Positions 45,521-57,521 of a DNA stretch of 64,000 nucleotides are shown in pieces. Source of the stretch: Anisus vortex (Eukaryota; Mollusca; Gastropoda; Planorbidae); the NCBI GenBank assembly GCA_949126835.1, contig OX421497.1, forward strand, positions 25,452,112-25,516,111, written 5' to 3'. A program made the position numbers and the translations under genes. Below the pieces are notes generated by a model. The model was not told the DNA's origin and made no database searches. It saw only the letters and a list, made by a program, of their open reading frames with translations. Position 1 is the first letter of the stretch. The number at the start of each line of letters is the position of its first letter.

Positions 45521-46703
45521 ATTTCTAATTTCTAGTCTATATAATAAAAGCCCAAAGAAATATTTTATTTTTCTCATAATATTTTGTCGGTGGAAACGCT
45601 TAACGACTTGGTTTTGAGAGTAAAGACAGATGACGTAATATCAAAGACTATAATAAGAGGACCGCTTGCGCTATTTTTAGAGCCCAAGAATCGTGTTTTA
45701 GGTGCGCAGACAATAACGCACACTCCAAAAGACCTCCGCCGTATGCAACTTTCGATTTGAATCTTAATTAGAGTTCTAATCTTATAATATATTACAGAGA
45801 TCCTTCATGAAAAGTTTATTAAACGAAGAAATTGAAAAATTAAAATATTCACTTTTACAAAAAAGCTTACATTTTTCTATTTAATACTTTTAATTTACAT
45901 CTATTCGTCAACATTATACGTCAATAATATTCCGACAATAACTGGCAACAGGGATAAGTATAATTTATAGTTTTCCATTCATAAAATCATATAAAATTAC
46001 TAAACCCTAGGTCTATAATTCCGTTTATGATAGTAAATTCCGAAATAGGAGTTTACGAGTCATCAAATGCAGAAATATCAAAGCAATGAAGCGGTCTATG
46101 CATCTTATTTCAGTCTTTGGTAATAACTAATCAATATTAATATGCCTCGAGTGCACACACGTGTATGTCTACACAGTTTTGAATAAGGCCCCTAAATTTG
46201 GCTATTTCTGCTAAATTTATGTTTAAATTGCATAGGTTTCAAGAGTATGTAAATCCTGTTTTGAAAAATGTCTAGCAGATGACGTTCAATATTAGCATTT
46301 TAAATAATAGGTCTCTACATCAATAGATACTCTTCCTTTCTGTCTGTCTGCTTCACTCCCACATACATAGGCCTACAAAACATACATACGTAAACATACA
46401 CACATATTTGCAAAATTAGGACAAAACATCCTTTTTAGAAAATTTAAAATGTCTGTTGGTAGGCCTATCTATTAGTAAAATCTCTACAGTTCGATCTCTA
46501 GCTACATAGGCCTACCTTTTTATCTTTTTTATTCTTTTCTCTACCAATTAAGCATAGCCTATATAAAACTAAGTCTATATTATTAATAGGCATAGTCTAT
46601 ATGTAGGTCTTTATGTAGTCAAATTCTAAGTTTTCCATTACAACCAATCATTTCCCCGTAAACTTTGACCATTCTTTGAATTTTTTTTCAGTAATTAAAA
46701 CAC
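45521..46703. other. No gene seen
   Basis: AT-rich, several TAGGCCTA motifs (46368, 46461, 46507). No exon or element recognised. Confidence 0.4.
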
Positions 46704-47066
46704 TGAGTAAAGGCGCCGTCCATTAAATATGTAGGCTATTTTTTTTTACCTCTCCCTTACCCCATGTCAACTATTAGGTTAGGTGACCCCCCCCCCCCCC
46801 CAACTATAAAATTATGTTAACAATTATTTATCTCCCTAACCCAAGAATATTCAATGCCTAAGTAATATTTTTAAATCATTAAAATAATGTGTTAACATAG
46901 AGTCTAGACCAGCCGAGCTGTTTTAATTCTCATTGTTTATGCTACAAAATCCTTTCAACACTAAAGGTGAATTTTCTTAACAGGAATGTTAGTGAGTCTA
47001 CCTACCTTGCCATGACTTAGTTGAACATTATCAGAATTGAATTTCGTGTTGAATTTCGTCAAACTT
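46704..47066 (+). repeat. Left arm of a ~370-bp inverted repeat pair
   Basis: From GAGTAAAGGCGCCGTC to GAATTTCGTCAAACTT this matches the complement of 57129-57521 apart from indels (including about 25 bp near 47000) and scattered substitutions. It includes a poly-C tract at about 46788-46801. The two arms are 10 kb apart and enclose a nest of transposons. Confidence 0.85.
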
Positions 47067-47515
47067 TCTTAGCAAGGATGTAATGAGAAGGCATGGGTCA
47101 AAACTAAGATCTGCGTTCACTTTGTACGTTCTTGTATATGTCTGTTTGAAGATGCAATGTTTTTAAACGAAGATCCAAGTTCCTATAAGGTAGGCGTTCA
47201 GATTTCTTCCTTAGGCCATTACATATCCTAATTCTAAACACTAAAATCCATCCTTATATTGTTAAAGAAAAAGAGTTGTTTTTTCCTTCTTAGAGCGTGA
47301 CCATTCTATCTTCTTTTGAGAGAGGGGTCAATCCATATCCATTTCCTTCTAAACACGAAGACATTAGCTGTCTTCCTTAAAGAGAATCCAACCAATACTA
47401 CAGGCTACCTATTTGTATGTATATTTTACTTTTTTTAAGACAGTAGTTTCAATCAGATAAGCTGTTTGGAAACACTCATCCCATTTCTAGAAGAAATGTG
47501 TATTTAGTCTAGTAC

Positions 47516-48480
47516 AGGTATGTAAAACGTGCGGCCCGCGGGCCGCATGCGGCCCTTTGCAAGCACGCGTGCGGCCCGCACAAAGGATACTACAATTGTC
47601 TCATTTAAATGCAAAAATTTCAGTTTTCGTGCCGGTAATTATATCATTTGTATTTAGGAAGTACTGCCTAAAATGACACCGTTTAAAATGGCTACAACAC
47701 TTTCAGCAAAGAAGAAAAGGACACTTGATGAAGGAAGGCGAGTATTTCAAGAAAAATGGGAACTACTGTATTTTTGTACAATGGTAAATGGAAAGATACA
47801 TTGTTTAGTATGCAATAACAGCATTGGCACGCCAAAAGAGTACAATTTAAAAAGACATTTTGAAAACAACCATCGATCCTGCAATGAATATGAGGGCTTA
47901 ATGCGTATTTCAAGACACAAGGAATTGAAGGCTAACTTGATACAGCAACAAACATGTTTTACAAAAATATTTCACGCAAATGTCGCTTCCGTTACTGCAA
48001 GCTATGAACTCAACCGAATGGTCGCCATGAGTGGGAAATCTTACAGTGAAGGAGATTTCGTAAAGCATTGACTTGTTAAAGCGGCTGACATTGTGTGCCC
48101 ACAGAAGGCACAGTTATTTAAGAATATTTCGTTAACCAGGAACACTATTGTTGGACGGATGAATGAAATGACAGATGATTTGAAACAAAAGTTGAAGGCT
48201 GCATCATCCAAATTTGAACATTCTTCTATTGCTTGATGAGACCGTTGACATCACTGGAATAAAAATTTCAACTAGGATTATGGCAACGTTCGGTTCCACC
48301 TATGTGTGTGAACAGTTCTTTTCCTTCATGAAATTAACAAAAAAATTTTCAGAGAACAAAGCTGACCGATGAATACTTGTCATCCTTGATGAAGGTCGGA
48401 ACTGCAAATACATTTTAGCCAGATATACGAACAATAGTCATGAAAAGGAGGCATCAAACCTCAGAAAAAAACACTGATTA
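47516..48480 (+). pseudogene. hAT transposase relic (GTF2IRD2/ZBED-like)
   Basis: Begins with CAGGTATG and a GCGGCCCGCGGGCCGC-rich hAT-type terminus. From 47673 an open frame (MATTLSAKKKRTLDEGR ... YFCTMVNGKIHCLVCN ... LKRHFENNH) has a BED-type finger as in GTF2IRD2-like domesticated and active hAT transposases. A TGA at 48069-48071 ends it. Downstream remnants include NISLTRNTIVGRMNEM and the dimerisation block STYVCEQFFSFMK. The catalytic core is largely deleted. No right terminus found. Confidence 0.7.
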
Positions 48481-48650
48481 AAGTGTAAAAATGATTCTTA
48501 AATAAATATTGGATTACAATTGTTATATTAGGCGTTGTGGGGCGTTAGACTAAGTGTTTCTTGTTGGGAAAAACAAAAACATTATATTTTTCGGAATTGA
48601 ATGACGAGGATTGTCTGTAAAGGCCGATGCTTCTGGCAGACTTATAAGTT

Positions 48651-48792
48651 TTACAGACGTTCCTTCTAGTTAGAAGATTATCACGTCCACTAGGCCCAAA
48701 ACTACTTCAGGGCGGAAGGGATCGGCCGGCTGCAAGGTTAGAACTTGCGACGTGTCGGTTGACAGTCCGGTGAACTAACCGCAGGACCAGCC
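48651..48792 (-). repeat. SINE family A
   Basis: Minus copy with tRNA-like head, GGTTCTAACC B box and hairpin tail. Confidence 0.75.
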
Positions 48793-49139
48793 AGGACCAG
48801 ACATAACGATACATTGGAATGAGTTGAAGTTTTATTTAAAAGAAGAAGATCTTCTTCCTCTTCTTCGTTCTCAAGTGAATGTTGGAGGAGATTTAAACAA
48901 CAAGTCCAATATTTGTAATGAACTGCGCAGTGGCTGTGCGTTGTTCCGAATTTTCGGGACATGTTCCGCACGAGCACATTTCACTTGATCAAATGTGTCG
49001 TTTGCGGAACATGTTGACCTATTATTAGCCTGAAGATGATTAGTGGAGATTTGTGGGTGAGCTTGTAGAAAGCATTATTTTTGGGGTGGTTTTGATGCAG
49101 CTCAGACCATCCTTGGGATGCATTTTTTAAAGTATCGAT

Positions 49140-49245
49140 TTAATTCCTACTGGGTAAGGATGCGTCTTTCTGTTTTGTCTGCATCCAGCTTTTGCTAAAT
49201 TGTCATTTCCTTCATTTTGTATATGTCCGGGGATCCATTGGAGAA
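49140..49245 (-). pseudogene. LINE RNase H fragment
   Basis: Minus strand reads LVLQWIPGHIQNEGNDNLAK, the C-terminal RNase H block (W-I-P-G-H..N..D..A) of I/R1-type LINE polyproteins. Only this motif is clear; flanks 48793-49139 may be more of the same element but are decayed. Confidence 0.5.
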
Positions 49246-49310
49246 CCAGTTTTTTTTTTGGTTAATTTACTTTGTTTCGGTAATTGTTAACCTCTGACCT
49301 CTTATTCTAA

Positions 49311-49425
49311 TTGGCCTTCTTAGTTCACCTGACTGTCAACCGACATGGGTTCTATCTCTGCCGCCGACCGATTCCTGACGCGCTGCATCAGTTTTGGGCC
49401 TAGTGGACATTAGTATTATTATTAC
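49311..49425 (+). repeat. SINE family A, tail-less copy
   Basis: TTAGTTCACCTGACTGTCAACCG head, GGGTTCTATCTCTGCC B box, body to TGGGCCTAGTGGACATTA followed by an ATT-rich end instead of the hairpin tail. The copy at 59953-60065 ends the same way. Confidence 0.7.
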
Positions 49426-49899
49426 TTTAAATGATCAACAAATAAAAACCGAACAAAAAAGGTACGAAGAATGCCAAGTGATAAGATACCATATCAACAA
49501 CAATTGTCTTTTCTGTGGGCTTGGTAGACTTGATGGCGCACATCTCCTCTCTAAGTCGGAGGCGGATTTTTAATTTGTTATTGTTTGTACCATTGAGAAT
49601 AATGAGACCTTTTGTAATACAGGACATACATTTTTTTTCTTCTTCGGAAAATGAGAATTTAAGACTTTTGAAAAGTTTAAGTTATATAATTTTTACCTTT
49701 CAACTATAGATAATTAGTTACAATAGAAATATAATCGACAGCAAGTGTTTAATGAACTATGCCTTGTGCACATTGTATGTCAAACACGAGGAGATATCAT
49801 TACTTCAGTAACCTATGACTGTAAGAAAACAAAAACATTACACGTATACAGTTATGATAAAAAAAAAAGGGGATTTCCCTTTTACTGACGTAAGAAGTA
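49426..49899. other. No gene seen
   Basis: AT-rich sequence, nothing recognised. The start (AACAAATAAAAACCGAACAAAAAAGG) resembles the sequence after the SINE A copy at 59953 and may belong to the SINE variant. Confidence 0.4.
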
Positions 49900-50024
49900 A
49901 ACCATTCAGACCTATTTGATCCATAAGGCCTGTGAAGCGTCGTTCACAAGTTTCAGTGACCACGACCAGGCATGTAAGGGGATGTGTGGCCAGCACAATA
50001 CCCAGCTGCCTTACTTATCCCCTT
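49900..50024 (-). repeat. SINE family B 3' portion, minus copy
   Basis: Complement of the family tail: TGTGCTGGCCACAC through to CCTTATGGATCAAATAGGTCTG. Confidence 0.6.
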
Positions 50025-50026
50025 AG

Positions 50027-50299
50027 GAGGCACGGTGACCGTGTAGCAGCGCGTTCGGCTGGCTTACTGAAGGTCCCGGGTTCGAATCCTGGTGCAGGCT
50101 ACGTTTTTTTCCCGGGTCTGGAGGGTGTCCCTGAGTCTACCCAGCTCTGATGGGCACTTGACCTTAGTTGGGGAAAAGTAAAGGCGGCTGTGCATAGTGC
50201 TGGCTACACAATCACCTTATATGCCGTGGCCACAGAAACTGGTGAACGCTGCTTCACCGGACCTATGGATCAATTCGGTCCGACGGGTAGTTTACTTAT
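50027..50299 (+). repeat. SINE family B, near-complete copy
   Basis: Begins GGCACGGTGACCGTGTAGC (A-box region), has the canonical B box GGTTCGAATCC at about 50082-50092, then the family body (GAGGGTGTCCCTGAGTC, ATGCCGTGGCCACAG) and the end GGTCCGACGGGTAGTTTACTT. The head resembles a tRNA but lacks a foldable acceptor stem, so it is a SINE and not a tRNA gene. Confidence 0.75.
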
Positions 50300-50416
50300 C
50301 CCCAGCTAGTGTCAGGTACCCATCAGAGACCATGAAACAAATACTAGCCTTTACCAGGTTTTGAGCCCAGGACCCTCAATACGACAGCCGAGCACTCTGC
50401 CGCAAGTCCACCGTAA
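50300..50416 (-). repeat. SINE family B head portion, minus copy
   Basis: Complement reads GGCAGAGTGCTCGGCTGTCGT..GGGTCCTGGGCTCAAAACC.. to GGTACCTGACACTAG. Directly abuts the plus copy, giving a minus/plus/minus cluster. Confidence 0.6.
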
Positions 50417-51256
50417 ATATGTTTACGCTATATTATAACTGCCTTTAAAATTATTAAAATTTCGATTTAAAAACTACTAGATCTAAAAATAAAACGTCGG
50501 GGAGCTCGGGTGAGGTTGGGTGCGTATTTGACTCCCGCCACCCTTGTTATCACTAGCTACGCCTATGATCATCATTACTTTTAAATGTTTTTGTTAAATT
50601 ATTCATAGTCTCTAATTTAAATGTAGCACTTTGTTTAGGTCAAGGCTTTTAGTGATCTGAAACACGGTCACGTGTTATGCCACTTTAACCGCCCCCACGT
50701 AGGCCTATATCTTCACTGTGTCATGAAAACACTCGTGCGCAATAAGGTAATCAATGAACTTAGCGCAGCGTTTCTCAAAATGCCGAGTACCGGTACTACG
50801 AAAGCAAACAATTAACGGTAACGGGTGGCATAGAAAACGGGAAAACTGATGTACTAGCGATGGACTCATAACACTATACTTGCTTGGCATTGAATGAATA
50901 GTAGAACTATTATTTAAAGACGTCACACTTCTTGAACATTGTGAAGACATTCATAACTTTTATATGCTACTAGCTACATTGCCCGGCGTTGCCCGGGTGA
51001 AAAAAAAACAGGACTGTATAAGGTGCAGATAAAAAATGTATAAACTACAATTAAAAGAAAGCTATAAATCTAATTTTTAAATTATTTATTATTTTTACTG
51101 AAGAATTTTAGGAAATTAATTTAAAATAAATATTGTAATCGGGTAAAAAAATAGACAAGTATTTTTATTTAACAAAAATCTAAATTGCCCGTAGATTTTC
51201 AATGTCTTTTGTTTTTAAAAGTTTGAAAATTAAAAAAAAAAAGGTATAGTCTAACT
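50417..51256. other. No gene seen
   Basis: Contains ACATTGCCCGGCGTTGCCCG at about 50978, a motif I associate with dispersed animal retroelement ends, and the hAT target duplication GTCTAACT at 51249-51256. No exon recognised. Confidence 0.4.
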
Positions 51257-52241
51257 CATAGGTTCTCAACGGGGGCGATATCGCCCCCCAGGGGGCGATG
51301 AGAAGCTTTAGGGGGGCGATAACATTCCCGGGGGCGATTGGGGGGCGATGAAGGGCAAGTGGGCGGTACATACGTACCTGCTATAATTTCAACAACTCAG
51401 CTATTTGAATCCATTAGTTTTTGGATGAAATATGATGTATACGCAAGTGCTACTAAATATCTGATATCCCCCAACAGTAGGCATACATATTATTGAACAC
51501 ATAAGAATCGCAATCACTTTTCGATGAAGTAGAGGGTCAGTATTTAGCAAATATGTTATGCGGCCGTCTCGTCTTATGGTTGGTTCACCGGACTGTCGCC
51601 TTAACATCGGTTACTATTACTAATTTTACTCGTTTTACCAAGATGTCCTTTAACACTTAACATGCCAAATTCGACTAAAGTCGAATTTACAAAACTCTTT
51701 CTGTATGCCAAATTCGACTTTAGTCGAAAATCATAGTGGTCTTAAGAAATGGATCAAAATCATAACCGAATAATCAATGGTATAGAGTTTGGACAGTGTA
51801 TCATGACTGGCATGACTATCTTAACCTCAATCACCAGTATTTTCGGTTTTATTATTTGTATGCGTCACATATCCAACCGTCGGTTATAGCTGTACTCAAT
51901 AATAACTAAACAGTAATGAAAAAATAACTTTGACTCGAACCAAACGTTATTCACACTATTTACATGGGATTCTAACATAAACAGTATGATAGATAACGGT
52001 AGAGAACGCTATTCTTCAACGGAGTAATTATGTGACGTCACAGGCACCTATGACGCGTTTTGACTTTGACGCTCAAAACCGAACCACATGGATGTTGCAT
52101 GTACAATCTTGTTTATGTTTATCTTAGTACTGAAGCCGATTTATGTGTCCTTTTATGTTTATAGCTTGTTCTTGTGTGAATTTCAAACATTTTATTATTA
52201 TTAGTATTTACTTTTATTGGAAATATACTTGAAATAGATCT

Positions 52242-54031
52242 ATGGATGATTCTATTGTTTATCGAGCTGATTATGATTCCGGTGAGGAATATAATTATGA
52301 CAGTTGTGAATTAGATGATAATTTAGATTTAGAAAGTAATTCAGGTGATAACATTGATTTAGCCGGTGAAACCAATGGACCACTAGCACCTGCTCGCATT
52401 GATGCTAGATCGGCTCTGAGTTGTGATAGGGAGCAATGTAACGAATCAGTTCATTCTAACTGGGAAATGTTGGAGAGGAATGATTTCGTTGACCTAAATA
52501 GCGAATGCTGCCCCCATTCATTAGTAGACAAGGTGTTCTTGTCAATACCAACAATTTTGAGGCTGTTGATTATTTCAAATTGTTTTTCCCTGATACTTTA
52601 GTGGAGCACATAATGAATGAGACTAATCGTTATGGTGACAAGGTAAAAAGTGAAAAATGTGTTGGGAATGATGGATCCCACCGTGTGAAAAGCTGGAAGC
52701 CATGCGATATGGATGAGCTATCTGCCTTTCTTGGCATTCAGATTGCGATGGGCTTATGTAGCAAATCATCAATAGATGATTATTGGGCAACAGGAGCTTG
52801 GCTCACATACACCCCTTTTACTCAAGTAATGGGAAGAAATAGATTTCAAATTCTCAACTCATTTTTTCATTTCAACAATAACGAAAACAGACTAGAAAGG
52901 GGACAGGATGGATATGATCCACTCTTCAAACTGCGACCGTTATTGAACATTACGGCACCTCTATACCGACAAGTCTATGGACCAGGACAAGCCCTTTCAA
53001 TAGATGAGTCTATGGTGGCATTCAAAGGACGTTGTTTTTTCAAACAGTACATGCCATCTAAACCAACTAAATGGGGCATAAAGGCATTCATGTTGTCTGA
53101 TTCAAAGTCTTTCTACTGTTTGAAGTTTATAATATACACAGGAAAAAAGACATTTGTGATAGAAGAAGGCAACACTTTGCGTTCACAGATTGTATTTGAT
53201 CTGGTTGACGGATTAGAGGGAAAAGGCCATATAATATACACAGACAATTACTATACAAGTATTTATACATATTCTAGTTTGAAAGTGAAAAATCTAGGTG
53301 CGTGTGGCACAATTCTGGAAAACTCAAAGGGTTATCCAAAAGAACTGAAGAAAAAAAAATTAAGAATTAAAAGAGGTGATCCTCCCATTTTCGCTAAATC
53401 AAAGGACTTGATCGTAACAACGTTTCAAGATAGCAAACGTCTCAGTATTCTATCAACTGTGGGAAACAACACAACTACAGTGAAGCGCATACGAGACAGA
53501 AAACAGCCAGAAAGTTATAGAACAGTAGAAAAACCTACCATCTGCCAGCATTACAATGACCATATGGGTGGAGTGGATCATTTTGACCAGATGAAGGTTG
53601 GCTATAGCTATCCGCACAAATCAGTCAAGTGGTACCACTCAGTATTTCATTATATCAAAGAAGTAGCTTTGATAAATGGACTAATTTGTTACAGGCTAAA
53701 CAAGGACGCTTCCATGACAGCTAAAAATTTTAGGGAACTAGTGCTTGAATCCCTTATCCAGAACCAAGTGAATAGGAAAAGACAAAAAAGAAATACTATC
53801 GCCCCGACCCCAAACATTGATGACAGATTAACTGGACGTCACTTTCCCAATACGTACACAGTCAAATCGTACAAACCAAACTGTCTTGTCTGTAAATCCT
53901 GCCAAAAAAGAGCCCAAACAAGATATTACTGCCCTGTTTGTAACGTCCCTCTCTGCATTGTGCCATGTTTTGAGCTGTATCATACAGCTGTGAATTATAG
54001 CACTGTTCGCCAGCGCCAGCCACAGCAGTAA
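52242..54031 (+). pseudogene. piggyBac transposase with a one-base frameshift
   Basis: The first frame (52242-52601) gives an acidic N-terminus (MDDSIVYRADYDSGEEYNYD ...). The second (52505-54031, 508 codons) carries the DDE core: SIDESM (D167 in this frame), YTDNYY (D247), GGVDHFDQ (D358 and D361), spaced as in piggyBac transposases. It ends in a cysteine-rich domain (C460, C463, C466, C476, C479, C484, C488) that binds the transposon ends in characterised members. The switch lies at or near the C5 run 52511-52515, best explained by loss of one C. Overall length (about 596 residues) is the family norm. The enzyme excises and inserts at TTAA. Since all catalytic residues persist, inactivation looks recent. 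A programmed -1 shift cannot be excluded. Confidence 0.88.
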
Positions 54032-54359
54032 ACTTTTTATAATGTGTGGTTTTAAAAATGTATAATATAGTTCTGTACATTAATTTTCATTTATATTGGT
54101 ATTTTTTTTATTCCATTATTTGGTTGCAAAATAGTCAATTAATCTTTTGTTGATGATGAAATTAAATTGTATAAATGTAAAATTTATTATGTATAGTTCT
54201 TTAATTGATTTATGGCTTAACTTATGCATTAAAATTATTAATTAAAAGTCATTGTTTGATATTAACTTTAGAAGACAAGTTCTTTCTATTTTTCTTAAGT
54301 TTATTACCATATTGCTAAGAAGCTGCACAAGGAAAATAAAAGCTACCTAAAAAAATATG
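54032..54359 (+). other. 3' flank of the transposase gene
   Basis: AT-rich, AATAAA-like signals present; presumably the 3' UTR of the transposase transcript. Confidence 0.5.
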
Positions 54360-55600
54360 TTTCCAATAGATATCACAAATATTCAAGGAAAGGTGGCACG
54401 ATTTGGCACAAAACTCAATTTTTCAATATGGTTTAATGTACATCTATATGGTAGAAATGTAATCCGTCAACATGGACCAATTACATATTTGTAAATTGTA
54501 CAGTTTTAGTAGACTGACAGAAAATTGAATAAAATCATTTTACATTTCACGGAAAAAACAAATGGCAAACGGACATAAAAACTACTTTTTTATTGCTAAA
54601 TTTGTTTTTTTTTTAAATTAGTTTGGTCTTCTAGTTTTGTTCTATGGTGCAACAATAAAATAATAATTGTCGACGGCTCTCAAAAAAATAAAAATGGACA
54701 CAAATACATATTTTCCTATAAATGACACAAATTCAAGACGGCCGCCATGGTCACGTGACACTAATTTGCATGAAAACTTTATTTTTAAGTATGGTATTCT
54801 GTTTTACATATATGGTAGAAATTTCACAATTCGATATTGAACTGTTACAGATTTGTACATGTTCAAAGATATTATCCAGTTTTGGTAAACTAGCAGAAAA
54901 TTGAGCAAAATCGTTTCAAAATTCATGGACAAAGCAAGGTGCGAATTGTAATAAAAACTTCTTTTTTTTATTGTTGAAATGTCTTTTTTTTCTTAGTGTG
55001 GTCTACTGGCTATGTTTATATGCTGTAATATTGCACTTATATTTTCCGAAGGTTCTCAAAGTAGACAAAAAGTGGACACAAGTACATATTTTTCTATAAG
55101 TGTCACAAATTCAAGATGGCCGCCATGATCACGTGACACTAATTTGCATGAAAACTTTATTTTCAAGTATGGTATTCTGTTTTACATATATGGTAGAGAT
55201 TTCACAATTCGATATTGAACTGTTACAGATTTGTACATGTTCAAAGATATTATCCAGTTTTGGTAAACTAGAAGAAAATTGAGCAAAATCGTTTCAAAAT
55301 TGATGGACAAAGCAAGGTGCGAATTGTAATAAAAACTTATTTTTTTATTGTTGAAATTGTTTTTTTTACTTAGAGTGGTCTACTATCTATGTTTATATGC
55401 TGTAATAGTGCACTCATATTTTCCGAAGGTTCTCAAAGAAGAAAAAAAAGTGGACACAAGTACATATTTTTCTATAAGTGTCACAAATTCAAGATGGCCG
55501 CCACGGTCACGTGACACTAATTTGCATGAAAACTTTATTTTTAAGTATGGTATTCTGTTTTACATATATGGTAAAAATTTCATGCTTCCACAATGGTCCA
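54360..55600 (+). repeat. Internal ~378-bp tandem repeat of the piggyBac, about 3.3 units
   Basis: Units start near 54722, 55100 and 55482, with a more diverged unit before them from about 54360. Each later unit contains, within 45 bp, AAGATGGCCGCC or AAGACGGCCGCC (YY1-like), (G/A)TCACGTGAC (E-box palindrome) and ATTTGCAT (octamer/POU-like). The 60-codon ORFs across the units are similar to each other only because the units are. Confidence 0.85.
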
Positions 55601-56263
55601 TTAATTTTTTATTAGTTTTTAAACTCCAGACATTAATTTTGTGAAATTACCAAACAACGAGTTGGCAGTGCAGCACATTTTGCGTAAAAAACCTTTGGCA
55701 TGTTAAGTGTTAATGCGTTTGAATCTCATTTAAGGAGGTATCCACAATAGCTGTGCGGTATAGATACGTAGTAATTATACAAACTGGGTAGTTGTTGAAG
55801 TTTTTGAAAATATTCATATACATTTTTTAGTCATATAATATTTATACAATTTTCAAAAAATTTTTACAGTTCTATTATATCATTTTAAAGTTATAAATGC
55901 ATGCCATTCAGTTTTTTATAAAAGAAAAACAAATTGAAATATTACCTCAAATGAAAAGGGTTAATTATCTCCCTTTAATTAACAAATGTTTCCGCTAAAA
56001 TTAAGTTGGGGGGCGGTGAGCGGAAAAAAAATGTAAAAGGGGGCGGTGAGCCGAAAAAGGTTGAGAACCTATGGTCTAACTGGAGAATCGAACCCGGGTC
56101 GCCCGAATAGCAGTCCGATGTGAACAATTATTAAACAGTATATAGGCCTAGGCCTAAATAGGTCAGTGACACACACTCACGTATTTTCACATTGACCATT
56201 GGGGATTCGTGGGGAAACAAAAACGATCTTTTTATATCTATAGATAGATAGGTTATTGTGAGC

Positions 56264-56607
56264 GTAATAAATATTAGTGTTTTATAATATATATAATAAA
56301 TATTAGTGTTTTATAATATATATAATAAATATTAGTGTTTTATAATATATATAATAAATATTAGTGTTTTATAATATATATAATACATATTAGTGTTTTA
56401 TAATATATATAATAAATATTAGTGTTTTATAATATATATAATAAATATTAGTGTTTTATAATATATATAATAAATATTAGTGTTTTATAATATATATAAT
56501 AAATATTAGTGTTTTATAATATATATAATAAATATTAGTGTTTTATAATATATATAACAAATATTAGTGTTTTATAATATATATAATAAATATTAGTGTT
56601 TTATAAT
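56264..56607. repeat. 29-bp AT-rich minisatellite, about 12 units
   Basis: Unit TATTAGTGTTTTATAATATA + TATAATAAA, nearly invariant. Confidence 0.95.
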
Positions 56608-57128
56608 TTAAAACTAAGTTCTATAACGAAAACGGTTCACGGAGCTTGAGAAACGCTGCCCTTGTGTAAAGGGCTGTCGTCGTAGTAAAGGGCCCGATTA
56701 CAGTCCCGTTGAAGTCTAGTTTTTCTTTCCGGGTATGAAGGGCGTCCATGACCTGATGTTATCTTAAGATATAATAGGTCTGAAAGGATTCTTATATAGG
56801 CCTATAAATATATATAGCCTACTAGGCTAGGCTTATATATTTAAAATATATAAAGCATTCCAGGTTATTAAGATAACCATTTAATAAACATTTAGATAAG
56901 TTACAAAAGTGAAAAATACAGACGGATAGATTGATCGATGTTGGCTTATAGATATATATATATTTATAGATAGATTGATTGATAGATATATAGATAAATA
57001 TATAGATACATAGATAGTTAGATGGAATGATTCATCGATTGATAGATAGATATATAGATATATATATTATAGATAGACGGTTGAAAAGTGTGTTCTTTAA
57101 ATCCCATAGTTACAAAATATACACCGTT
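56608..57128. other. No gene seen; GATA-like simple sequence
   Basis: Short GATA/ATAG-rich runs at about 56930-57070. No exon or element recognised. Confidence 0.5.
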
Positions 57129-57521
57129 AAGTTTGACGAAATTCAACACGAAATTCAATTCTGATAATGTTGAACTAAGTCATGGCAAGGTAGGTAGACT
57201 CACTAACATTCCTGTTAAGAAAATTCACCTTTAGGGGTGAAGAGAAATTCACTTGTTAGTGTTGTAGGGTTTTGTAGCATAAACAATGAGAATTAAAACA
57301 GCTCGGCAGTTCTATGTATGTTAGCACGTTAATTTAATGATTTAAAAATACCACTTAGGCATTGAATATTCTTGGGGTAGGGAGGTAAATAATTGTTAAC
57401 ATAATTTTGTAGTTGGGGTTGGGGGGGGGGGGTCACCTAATAGTTGACAAGGGGTAAGGCAGAGGTAAAAAAAAAAATAGCCTACAATTATTTACGAATT
57501 TAATAGACGGCCCCTTAACTC
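57129..57521 (-). repeat. Right arm of the ~370-bp inverted repeat pair
   Basis: Complement of 46704-47066. Contains the matching poly-G tract (about 57420-57432). Confidence 0.85.

Larger units (their letters stand above)
51654..55709 (+). mobile_element. piggyBac element, 4056 bp
   Basis: Terminal inverted repeats CACTTAACATGCCAAA are exact over 16 bp and flanked by TTAA at 51650-51653 and 55710-55713. A second internal TTAA in the repeat makes 51661-55702 an alternative border, but the outer one uses the whole matched repeat. A palindromic ATTCGACTAAAGTCGAAT-type motif pair lies just inside the left end (51668-51728). The transposase gene occupies 52242-54031 and a triplicated ~378-bp unit follows it. 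Confidence 0.88.
51257..56073. mobile_element. Non-autonomous hAT element (about 757 bp net) containing a piggyBac
   Basis: Ends are CATAGGTTCTCAAC and its exact complement, the familiar hAT CA.GGTTCTCAA terminus, followed by G-rich GGGGGCGAT / GGGGGCGGTGAG subterminal repeats. The flanks are an exact 8-bp duplication, GTCTAACT (51249-51256 and 56074-56081). No hAT transposase remains. A SINE A head fragment sits at 51556-51607. The piggyBac inserted at TTAA 51650-51653. Confidence 0.85.

Noticed and set aside
48738..48977. 79-codon ORF over a SINE A copy
   Set aside because: Translation of the SINE and a CTT-rich stretch.
46704..57521. Complete Polinton/Maverick element
   Set aside because: The inverted arms are suggestive, but no polymerase B, integrase, packaging ATPase or capsid frame is present between them.
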